This document shows, one piece after another, positions 1 through 6,826 of a stretch of 12,921 nt of DNA. The notes beneath the pieces were generated by a model that saw only the letters and a program-made list of their open reading frames with translations, had not been told where the DNA came from and did not search any database. This DNA comes from a bacterium BMS3Bbin02 (lineage in GTDB: Bacteria; Actinomycetota; Acidimicrobiia; Spongiisociales; UBA5794), in NCBI GenBank assembly GCA_002898115.1, contig BDTL01000119.1, forward strand, positions 1 to 12,921, in the 5' to 3' direction. Both the position numbers and the translations under genes were made by a program. Numbering within the stretch: the first letter of the stretch is position 1; every line of letters begins with the position of its first letter.

Positions 1-1632
1 GACGGCTTCTACTACGACTTCAACATCGGTCGGGCGTTTACGCCCGACGATCTCGAGGCGCTTGAGGCGCGGATGGATGAGATTATCGCCGAAGATCAAC
101 CCTTCGAGCGAGATGTCCTGGGGATCCCCGAGGCGCTCGAGATGTTCAAAGACCACACCTACAAGGTCGAGATCATCAAGGCTGTCGACGAGGCGCAGGG
201 TGCCGGCGCCGACGAAGTATCGATCTACCGCAACGTATCGTTTGTCGATCTGTGTCGTGGTCCTCACGTGCCGTCAACCGGGCGTATCAAGGCGAAGAAG
301 TTGCTTCGGTCGGCCGGTTCGTACTGGCGCGGTGATGAGAAGCGGGATCAGTTACAGCGGATTTACGGCACTGCGTGGGAGTCGAAGAAGGAACTTGACG
401 CTTACCTGTTCCGCATCGAAGAGGCGAAGCGGCGTGACCACCGCAAGCTGGGCGCCGAACTCGATCTGTTCTCCTTTCCGAGCAGGCTTGGACCCGGGCT
501 CGCCGTGTGGCATCCCAAGGGCGCGCTGCTTCGCAAGGAGATTGAGGACTATTCACGTCGTACCCATCTCGCGGGTGGGTACGACATGGTGTTCAGTCCT
601 CATGTCGCCAAGGCGGATCTGTGGCGCACATCGGGGCACCTGGAGTTCTACGCCGAGGCGATGTACCCGCCGATGGAGATGGACGGCGAGACAGAATATC
701 GGATGAAGCCGATGAACTGTCCGTTCCACATCATGATCTTTGATGGCAAGGGGCGGAGCTACCGCGATCTTCCGATGCGCCTCTTCGAGCTCGGGACGGT
801 ATACCGATACGAGCGCTCAGGCGTTGTCCATGGGTTGATGCGGGCTCGTGGATTCACCCAGGACGACAGTCACATTTTCTGCACCGAGGACCAACTTGGC
901 GGTGAGCTGGCATCACTGCTCGACTTTGTGTTGTCTGTTCTGCGTGACTTTGGTTTCGAGGAGTTCGAGGCTGATCTATCAACGCGACCCGAGAAATGGG
1001 TGGGCGAGGAGGATCTCTGGGACAAGGCGGAGGAGTCGCTCGGGGATGCATTGCGCGTCGCCGACCTGGAGTACACGGTCGCCGAAGGTGAAGGAGCGTT
1101 CTACGGTCCGAAAATCGACATTCATGTACGAGACGCGATCGGCCGGCGCTGGCAGCTCTCAACTATCCAGGTCGACTTTGCTCAGCCGATCAACTTTGAT
1201 CTCGGGTATACGTCTCCAGAGAACACTCGCACCCGTCCGGTCATGATTCACCGGGCGCTGCTGGGGTCTATTGAGCGGTTCATCGGCATTCTCATTGAGC
1301 ACTATGCCGGCGCTCTCCCCGGCTGGTTATCGCCGGTGCAAGCAACGGTGATCCCGGTCGCCGATCGCCATAACGACTATGCCAACGAGGTCGCCGATGA
1401 ACTCCGCTCGGCCGGTCTGCGCGTAGCGGTTGACCAGGCCGATGACACGGTAGGAGAGAAAATCCGCCGTGCCGTGACTCAGAAACATCCGGCCGTGATC
1501 GTGGTCGGTGACAACGACGTGGCGAACACGACAACCGGGTTTCGGGTTCGCGGGTCGGATCGGGAGGAACGTGGCGTCTCGGTTGCCGACACCGTGACCA
1601 GGTTGTCCGAACTGTGCGCGGCGCCGCGGTAG
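1..1632 (+). CDS. thrS: Threonyl-tRNA synthetase, 3' part (543 codons; start lies before the window)
   Basis: This enzyme charges tRNA-Thr with threonine in the cytoplasm and hydrolyses mischarged Ser-tRNA-Thr. The reading frame is open from base 1, so the first in-window ATG at 73 is internal; GFYYDF, encoded before it, is conserved ThrRS sequence. By comparison with E. coli ThrRS, about 100 N-terminal residues (the TGS domain and the HxxxH editing motif) are missing. Numbering from window codon 1, the end of the editing domain has CRGPHVP (Cys85, His89). The class II core has the zinc ligands Cys240 (in MNCPFH), His291 (in FTQDDSHIF) and His417 (in MIHRALLGS), motif 2 around TVYRYE and motif 3 GSIERF. 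The anticodon-binding domain runs from about 445 to 543. The CPFH variant replaces the CPGH of E. coli; as I recall, mycobacteria have CPMH. The gene ends 76 bases before the next one, which appears to be a separate unit. Confidence 0.98.
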   Translation, partial: DGFYYDFNIGRAFTPDDLEALEARMDEIIAEDQPFERDVLGIPEALEMFKDHTYKVEIIKAVDEAQGAGADEVSIYRNVSFVDLCRGPHVPSTGRIKAKKLLRSAGSYWRGDEKRDQLQRIYGTAWESKKELDAYLFRIEEAKRRDHRKLGAELDLFSFPSRLGPGLAVWHPKGALLRKEIEDYSRRTHLAGGYDMVFSPHVAKADLWRTSGHLEFYAEAMYPPMEMDGETEYRMKPMNCPFHIMIFDGKGRSYRDLPMRLFELGTVYRYERSGVVHGLMRARGFTQDDSHIFCTEDQLGGELASLLDFVLSVLRDFGFEEFEADLSTRPEKWVGEEDLWDKAEESLGDALRVADLEYTVAEGEGAFYGPKIDIHVRDAIGRRWQLSTIQVDFAQPINFDLGYTSPENTRTRPVMIHRALLGSIERFIGILIEHYAGALPGWLSPVQATVIPVADRHNDYANEVADELRSAGLRVAVDQADDTVGEKIRRAVTQKHPAVIVVGDNDVANTTTGFRVRGSDREERGVSVADTVTRLSELCAAPR

Positions 1633-1643
1633 ACCGGACCGTG

Positions 1644-1672
1644 CTGTGGCGGGATTTGTGACCCCGCCGTGG
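1644..1672 (+). terminator. Possible thrS transcription terminator hairpin
   Basis: The arms GGCGGG (1648-1653) and CCCGCC (1663-1668) are perfect complements around a 9-base loop. In RNA the stem can grow to ten pairs through U-G wobbles and a closing C-G. It lies 12 bases after the thrS stop, where a terminator would be expected. No T-run follows, so it would be an atypical, GC-only terminator of the kind often proposed in actinobacteria. It could also be a chance hairpin in GC-rich DNA. Confidence 0.3.
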
Positions 1673-1708
1673 CGCTAGTGTGCGCAGATCGTCTGAGAGG
1701 AAGACAGT

Positions 1709-4264
1709 GTGCGTAGGTTTGTCCAACTGCTCGCTACGTTGGTTCGCAAGTCCCCGGTAGCGATCCTGGTCGGCTCGGTGGCGCTCACGGTGGTGTTTGG
1801 AGTGTTCGCCGGCCAACAGGTTCAGGCCGAGGGTAACGAGGGCTTTTCTCCGGACTCAGCTGAGTTTCGAGCATTTGATACTATTGCGGAGTACTTCTCG
1901 GACAACTCCGAGGAGCCCGTTCAGGTCGTTGTTCAGGCGAGATCCGGCAACGATCTCTTTACCGCTGCCGCACTGCGGGAGTACGTCACGACCATCGCCA
2001 CAATCGAGCAGTCACGGGCCGGCGAGCTCATGGTCGGGCGTCCCGGGGGCGATGTCATCGGTTTCTTTACGCCGGTCATCCAGGCCCTCGAAGGCCGGGC
2101 AACCGAGCTCGGGATATCGTTTGACATGTTGCTACAGAACGTCACGGACGACGATGTCAAGCAGGCATTCTTCGGTGCGATGGAGCAGTTGCCGCCCGAC
2201 GTTGCCGGAGTGTTCCCGCGGCTGTTTGGCGAGGGAGCCGACCTGACTGTACCGACCGCGGATACCGGTTTGATTGTCATGTTCCTCAATGTGAGCGACC
2301 TTGATGATCCCGATCAGACGATCCTCCAGTCCATCGAGGTCGACATGGCCGACAAGGTGGAGGGGCTCGACACCGAGGTCACCGACGCATCTGCCTTCAG
2401 TTTCGCGCTCCTCTTCTCGGACCAGGATGAAACCACCGCAGAAATTGGTCGGCTCTTCGGCTTTGCATTCATCATCATCATCCTGATCCTCGTGTTCGTG
2501 TACTGGTTCACGCCGCCGCCGGGAAGAGCAGCGTGGTCCCTGCGCCGAGCTGTCGCGGACATGTCACTCACGATGCTGGTCATTGTTATGTCGATCACAT
2601 GGATGAACGGGATCGGCGTGCTATTCGGGCCGAAATACCTGGGGTTCATCGGTAACTTTTCGCCGCTACTCCAGATTGTGCCGATCCTTCTGATCGGGCT
2701 TGGGGTCGACTACGCCATCCATACCACGGCGCGCTACCGCGAAGAGCTTCACGAAGGCGAGACTGTTGACGGGGCCGCGACAAACGCGACACTTACCGTT
2801 GGGATCGCCCTGGTGCTTGCGACCGCGACCACGGCTGTCGGATTCCTGACGAACATCACGAATCCGGTGACCGCTCTGAAAGACTTCGGTATCGTTGCGT
2901 CGATCGGCATAATCTCCGCCTTCATCCTGATGTTGACGGTCGTGCCGTCGATTCGCGTGCTGCTCGACCGGCGAGCCGAAAAACGCGGGGTGTTGCCGGT
3001 GGAATCGCTGGGAACGTCAGCCAACCGGTTCCTGCCGAAACTTATCGGAAGGACCGCGTTTCTTGCCGAGCGACTTGCGGTGCCGACGCTACTCGTTGCG
3101 GCACTGCTGGGCGGTATCGGGGCCTACGGGCTGACGCGGCTCGACACGACGTTCAGCTTTACGGATTTCTTGCCAGACGACTCGCCCCGCCTGGTGACAT
3201 TTGAGACGATCACCGACAAGTTCGGCGGGGGTTTCGGGGAAGAAACCGAGGTCATAATCGAGTCCGACACCGTCGCCTCGGTCGCGACCCACAATGCGCT
3301 GGTTGCCGCTCTCGGTAACCTCGCATCGACCGAGAACGTCCTCCAATTCGGCGACCAGGCAGCCGCGGAAAGCCCGGTGTCCGTCATTGCTCAGCTGGTC
3401 TCTCCGACAGAGATCCAGAGCGAAGAGTTCATGCAATACGCCTTCGCTAACGGACTCCGGCAGGACCTCACTGTTGCTCCGGGCACAGACGTCGCAGCAC
3501 TGTACGACAAGGCGGTCGAAATCGTACCGCAGACGATGGCGCGGGTCCTTGCAAAGGTCAACGGCTCGTACCGTTTCATGGACATCGGGGTGTCGACTCA
3601 GGCGGGAGAGTCGGGTGCTCGGCAACTGAACGCAGATCTCCGGGCAGCGTTCGCCCCCGTGGAGAACCTTGAGGGCACCACCGTTGTCGCGACGAACCAG
3701 AACATCGTCTCGGACGGGGTCATCCAGGCGCTCGGAGACTCCCAGGTCTCCTCGCTGTTCCTGACCATCATCGCGGCCATGACGCTGCTCGTCATCACGT
3801 TCGCTATCGAGGCGCGTCGCCCCTTCCTTGGTGTGATCACGATCCTGCCGGTTGTTCTGATTGTGCTGTGGGTGTTCGGCATGATGTCTTTGACGGGCAT
3901 CCCGTTCAACCCGGTGACTGCGATGATTGCCAACATCGCCATAGGGATCGGTGTGCCGTATTCGATTCACATCACTCACCGCTACCAGGGTGATCGGGAC
4001 AAGGCCGAATCAGCGGAGGTCGCAATACGTGAGACTGCAACACACACCGGCGGCGCTCTCGCCGGTTCTGCCTTCACGACGGCTGCCGGGTTCGGGATTC
4101 TTGTTACCGCTTCCCTGTTGCCGTTTCGCCAGCTCGGATTGGTGACGGTGTATGCCATCGTGTTTGCTCTGCTGGCATCGGTTCTGGTACTCCCGTCGAT
4201 GCTTATCCTGTGGGATCGGTGGCACGCGAAACGTGGTCACAGTGCAGTTGACCACACGCGATAG
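1709..4264 (+). CDS. MMPL/RND superfamily membrane transporter (851 aa, 12 predicted helices)
   Basis: This is a putative proton-driven exporter of lipids or other hydrophobic compounds in the cytoplasmic membrane; the substrate is unknown. The start is the GTG at 1709, five bases after AGGAAG. The layout is two similar halves. TM1 is at about 18-36, a large external domain at 37-248, TM2-6 at about 250-415 and a cytoplasmic linker at 417-455. TM7 is at about 456-476, a second external domain at 478-680 and TM8-12 at about 682-833. TM4 carries the family proton-relay motif GLGVDY (Gly330-Tyr335, with Asp334), followed by ARYREE. The matching segment in TM10 is GIGVPY (746-751), so the acidic residue is replaced by Pro750. 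The length and symmetry resemble the archaeal/actinobacterial HAE3-like RND group more than classical MmpL3. The small membrane protein downstream, 33 bases away, is probably co-transcribed. The family call is firm and the substrate is not. Confidence 0.93.
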   Translation: MRRFVQLLATLVRKSPVAILVGSVALTVVFGVFAGQQVQAEGNEGFSPDSAEFRAFDTIAEYFSDNSEEPVQVVVQARSGNDLFTAAALREYVTTIATIEQSRAGELMVGRPGGDVIGFFTPVIQALEGRATELGISFDMLLQNVTDDDVKQAFFGAMEQLPPDVAGVFPRLFGEGADLTVPTADTGLIVMFLNVSDLDDPDQTILQSIEVDMADKVEGLDTEVTDASAFSFALLFSDQDETTAEIGRLFGFAFIIIILILVFVYWFTPPPGRAAWSLRRAVADMSLTMLVIVMSITWMNGIGVLFGPKYLGFIGNFSPLLQIVPILLIGLGVDYAIHTTARYREELHEGETVDGAATNATLTVGIALVLATATTAVGFLTNITNPVTALKDFGIVASIGIISAFILMLTVVPSIRVLLDRRAEKRGVLPVESLGTSANRFLPKLIGRTAFLAERLAVPTLLVAALLGGIGAYGLTRLDTTFSFTDFLPDDSPRLVTFETITDKFGGGFGEETEVIIESDTVASVATHNALVAALGNLASTENVLQFGDQAAAESPVSVIAQLVSPTEIQSEEFMQYAFANGLRQDLTVAPGTDVAALYDKAVEIVPQTMARVLAKVNGSYRFMDIGVSTQAGESGARQLNADLRAAFAPVENLEGTTVVATNQNIVSDGVIQALGDSQVSSLFLTIIAAMTLLVITFAIEARRPFLGVITILPVVLIVLWVFGMMSLTGIPFNPVTAMIANIAIGIGVPYSIHITHRYQGDRDKAESAEVAIRETATHTGGALAGSAFTTAAGFGILVTASLLPFRQLGLVTVYAIVFALLASVLVLPSMLILWDRWHAKRGHSAVDHTR

Positions 4265-4297
4265 CCGTGCCCGAACTTTTCTGACCGAGGACACAAC

Positions 4298-4789
4298 ATG
4301 ACAGACAGGCGAGGAATCGAGATCGACCCGGACGTCGCTCAAGCAGCGGCACTCCCGGAGGATCTCAACGCGAACGTCGTCGGTGTATACACGGTACCGA
4401 ATACCGATCGCCGGAAATGGGCCGGCCTTGTCTACCTCGCCGCTGCGGCCGGTGTCGCGTTGGCTATCACCCAGGGCCTACCCACGGGGATGTGGCTTAT
4501 CGTGGGACTCTTTGTAGCGATCGGTGTGCATCACATCGCATCTGGATGGGACCTGAAGGTTCGCGAAACTGAGGCGTTGGACCTGGCCAACAAGGTTGTC
4601 GGATTCGGAGTGGGCCACGCGTCTGCACAGCTCACATTTCAAGGGTTTCGAGCGAGGCCCATCTGGAACGTGCTCGTGTTCTCAGCCGATGAGCCGCCGA
4701 CCCGGCGAGCGTTGGTACGCATCAACGCGCTCAGCGGCGAGGTCATTGAACAGTACGCCGAGCCGGTACCGGAGGGCGAGTTGTCCTGA
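4298..4789 (+). CDS. Hypothetical two-helix membrane protein downstream of the MMPL transporter (163 aa)
   Basis: I do not recognise the family. The ATG at 4298 follows GAGGA (4287-4291) by six bases, and the gene starts 33 bases after the transporter stop, which suggests one operon. Residues 1-40 are polar with no signal peptide. Two hydrophobic segments follow at about 42-60 and 64-82, joined by a very short turn (QGLPTG), so both ends probably face the cytoplasm. The C-terminal part (about 100-155) looks like a small alpha/beta domain. Its end, ALVRINALSGEVIEQ (138-152), recalls the strand-turn of PepSY-like domains, where a D/N-A-x-x-G-E/K-V pattern is common, but this is a weak resemblance. 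The context suggests an accessory or stability factor for the MMPL protein; that is inference only. Composition and codon use resemble the neighbours, with no sign of transfer. Confidence 0.85.
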   Translation: MTDRRGIEIDPDVAQAAALPEDLNANVVGVYTVPNTDRRKWAGLVYLAAAAGVALAITQGLPTGMWLIVGLFVAIGVHHIASGWDLKVRETEALDLANKVVGFGVGHASAQLTFQGFRARPIWNVLVFSADEPPTRRALVRINALSGEVIEQYAEPVPEGELS

Positions 4790-4809
4790 CGCCCGCTTCG
4801 AGCGTCAGG
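4785..4809. terminator. Inverted repeat between convergent genes, likely shared terminator
   Basis: CCTGACGC (4785-4792) and GCGTCAGG (4802-4809) are perfect 8-base complements. After a C/A mismatch, two more inner pairs close a CTT loop. The left arm contains the TGA stop of the small membrane protein gene, and the right arm ends 12 bases from the citrate synthase stop, so one hairpin could serve both strands. There is no T-run on either side. The position between two facing genes is the main support. Confidence 0.55.
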
Positions 4810-4821
4810 TTCCGGGGAAGC

Positions 4822-6114
4822 CTATCGGTCGCCGAGAGGAACGAAGTCGAGCGGAGCAGGGCCGGTGTATACCTGGCGGGGGCGGGCAATCCGAGTCAGA
4901 GGATCTTCGGACATTTCCTTCCAGTTGGCGATCCAGCCCGGTAGGCGACCAAGCGCAAAGAGCACCGTGAACATACGCGGCGGAAACCCGAGTGCGCGGA
5001 AGATGATCCCGGAGTAGAAGTCGACGTTCGGGTACAGGTTGCGCTCGATGAAGTAGTCGTCCTCGCGGGCGGCCGCCTCAAGTCCCTTCGCGATCTCAAG
5101 GAGTGGGTCGTCGCCCGCCACCCGCTCAAGTACGTCGTCGGCGTACTTTTTGAGAATCCTTGCCCGCGGGTCATAGTTCTTGTATACGCGGTGGCCAAAG
5201 CCCATGAGCCGGAACGGATCGTCCTTGTCCTTGGCCCGTGCGATACACGACTCCGTGGTCGCTTCGGGGTCGTCGTGGATGGACTGAAGCATGGCGATAA
5301 CAGCCTGGTTCGCACCTCCGTGAAGTGGACCCCACAGTGCGTTCATGCCAGCAGCGACAGAGGCGAACAGGTTTGCCTGACTTGAGCCCACGAACCTGAC
5401 TGTGGCTGTCGAGCAATTCTGCCCGTGGTCGGCGTGAAGTATCAAGAGCACGTTGAGAGCTTTGACGATTACCGGATCGATCTCCGCGCGATGGACAGGG
5501 AGGCCGAACATCATTGCCAGGAAATTCTCGACGTATGTGCGCGAATTGTCGGGGTACATGTACGGCTGGCCGATGGACTTCTTGTACGCCCACGCCGCAA
5601 TAGTCGGCATCTTGGCCATGAGTCGAATTGCGGATTCGCGAACGGCGGCGGCATCTCCGGGGTTGTGATACTCCTCGTAGAACGTCGAGATGGCATTCGT
5701 CGCCGATGACAAAATGGCCATCGGGTGAGCGTCACGTGGGAACGCATCGAAGAAGCGTTTCATCTCTTCGTTGAGCAGGGTATGGACTCGCACTGCGTCG
5801 GACCAACTCTGGAGCTCGGCTGCGTTGGGCAACGACCCCTCGAGGAGGAGGTATGAGACTTCGAGGAACGAGCAGTGAAGCGCAAGATCCTCAATCGAAT
5901 AACCACGATGCATCAACTGACCCTCGGCGCCGTTGATATAGGTCAAGGCTGATGTGGTGCCTGCGGTGTTGGCGAACCCCGGGTCGAATGTGACCACTCC
6001 GTGCTGTGCGCGCAGGGAACGGATGTCGAGTCCCTCGTTGCCTACGCTCGACTCGACAATGTCGAGGGGATTATCCTTACCGTCAATTTGTAGGTTCGCT
6101 ATTGTTTCAGCCAC
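4822..6114 (-). CDS. gltA: Citrate synthase, type II (E. coli GltA-like, 430 aa)
   Basis: This enzyme condenses acetyl-CoA with oxaloacetate to citrate, the entry step of the TCA cycle, in the cytoplasm. The length and near-continuous similarity to the E. coli enzyme (427 aa) place it in the hexameric type II group, including the N-terminal beta-domain (about residues 1-65) with VTFDPGF. The catalytic residues are His265 (WGPLHGGAN), His308 (GFGHRVYKNYDPRA) and Asp365 (YPNVDFYSG). The oxaloacetate-site region LHADHGQN is at 226-233 and the C-terminal signature IARPRQVYTG at 409-418. The start is GTG (6114-6112), nine bases after GGGAGAG; no better start lies upstream in frame. Two residues of the E. 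coli NADH site appear changed: Cys206 aligns with Val207 and Arg109 with Val110. The gene stands alone on the minus strand, so it has its own promoter in the 124-base gap it shares with pgsA. Confidence 0.97.
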   Translation of the reverse strand: MAETIANLQIDGKDNPLDIVESSVGNEGLDIRSLRAQHGVVTFDPGFANTAGTTSALTYINGAEGQLMHRGYSIEDLALHCSFLEVSYLLLEGSLPNAAELQSWSDAVRVHTLLNEEMKRFFDAFPRDAHPMAILSSATNAISTFYEEYHNPGDAAAVRESAIRLMAKMPTIAAWAYKKSIGQPYMYPDNSRTYVENFLAMMFGLPVHRAEIDPVIVKALNVLLILHADHGQNCSTATVRFVGSSQANLFASVAAGMNALWGPLHGGANQAVIAMLQSIHDDPEATTESCIARAKDKDDPFRLMGFGHRVYKNYDPRARILKKYADDVLERVAGDDPLLEIAKGLEAAAREDDYFIERNLYPNVDFYSGIIFRALGFPPRMFTVLFALGRLPGWIANWKEMSEDPLTRIARPRQVYTGPAPLDFVPLGDR

Positions 6115-6238
6115 GGTATGACACTCTCCCTTAGAAATCTGTAACGTTTATTCAGCCCCCGAAGTCTCTCTGATCATAGCGACCGGGTTCGATGCTCGAT
6201 TCCACGCTATCTTGTCGGGCCATATGAGGAGTTCGTAA
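6115..6238. promoter_or_regulatory. Divergent promoter region between gltA and pgsA
   Basis: These 124 bases must hold the promoter of gltA (leftward) and probably that of pgsA (rightward). A 6-base inverted repeat, ATAGCG (6176-6181) and CGCTAT (6205-6210), brings a -10-like hexamer to each strand. TATGAT reads leftward (6178-6173), about 60 bases before the gltA start. TATCTT reads rightward (6208-6213), about 25 bases before the pgsA TTG start. Neither has a good -35 hexamer at normal spacing, so these would be weak or activator-dependent promoters if real. The ribosome-binding sites are GGGAGAG for gltA (plus positions 6130-6124) and GAGGAG for pgsA (6226-6231). Confidence 0.4.
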
Positions 6239-6826
6239 TTGCTCGATTTGAGAGGGCGTAACATGCTCGCCCCAATTCTCGACCCGATAGCGAAGGCGCT
6301 GTCGAGGGCGAAGCTGACGCCAACGATCGTGACGATTGTCGGACTGGTCGTGTCCATTGCCGGTGCTGTCGTAATCGCAATGGACGAATGGGTCATCGGT
6401 GCCGCAGTGGTCGCCGGTGGGACGCTGCTCGATGCACTCGACGGCCCCCTCGCGAGGTTCCAGGGTACGGCATCAACCCGGGGGGCGTTCATTGACACGA
6501 TGTCTGACCGCTTCGGCGAGCTGGCAGTGTGGGGTGGACTCATATTTGCGTTGCGGGGAGATGAACTCTCGCTCATGCTGGCGGTCTTCTCCCTCGGGTT
6601 CGCTCTGCTCATTCCCTATGTGCGCGCCAAGGCGGAAAGTTGGGACGCAGAGGGGCGCGGCGGGTGGATGGGTCGCGCAGAGCGGATGATTCTGTTGGTC
6701 GGTGGAATCTTCATTTCCGGGCTCGGCTTCGATGTGATTCGACCTATGTTGTGGATCATGGTTGTCCTCGCAGGATTCACCGTCGCGCAACGAATTCGTA
6801 ACACGTGGGTACAGCTCCCCGAATGA
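6239..6826 (+). CDS. pgsA: CDP-alcohol phosphatidyltransferase, probable phosphatidylinositol phosphate synthase (195 aa)
   Basis: This integral membrane enzyme likely joins CDP-diacylglycerol to inositol-1-phosphate, giving PI-phosphate, the precursor of PI and its mannosides. It has the full family signature DGx2ARx8Gx3Dx3D, with metal-binding Asp65, Asp68, Asp86 and Asp90 (LLDALDGPLAR then GAFIDTMSD). The segment YVRAKAESWDAEGR (127-140) and the following GWMGRAERM (142-150) match the inositol-phosphate-binding region of mycobacterial PgsA1 (YIKARAEA and ERPERL) rather than phosphatidylglycerophosphate synthases. Hydrophobic helices fill the rest. Two starts are possible: TTG at 6239 (seven bases after GAGGAG) and ATG at 6263 (six bases after GAGAGGG). 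I prefer TTG because it restores the N-terminal LRGRNMLAPILD stretch corresponding to homologues. The stop overlaps the next start as ATGA. The context with patA and pimA supports PI synthesis. Confidence 0.92.
   Translation: MLDLRGRNMLAPILDPIAKALSRAKLTPTIVTIVGLVVSIAGAVVIAMDEWVIGAAVVAGGTLLDALDGPLARFQGTASTRGAFIDTMSDRFGELAVWGGLIFALRGDELSLMLAVFSLGFALLIPYVRAKAESWDAEGRGGWMGRAERMILLVGGIFISGLGFDVIRPMLWIMVVLAGFTVAQRIRNTWVQLPE

Noticed and set aside
1656..1681. Promoter for the MMPL gene (TTGTGA and TAGTGT)
   Set aside because: The spacer would be only 14 bases, and the -35 lies inside the possible terminator hairpin. No better pair was seen, so I leave it unassigned.
3089..3979. Long open frame on the minus strand inside the MMPL gene (296 codons)
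   Set aside because: It lies antisense to a clear transporter sequence, its translation is rich in Arg, Asp and His with no recognisable domain, and such frames are common opposite GC-rich genes.
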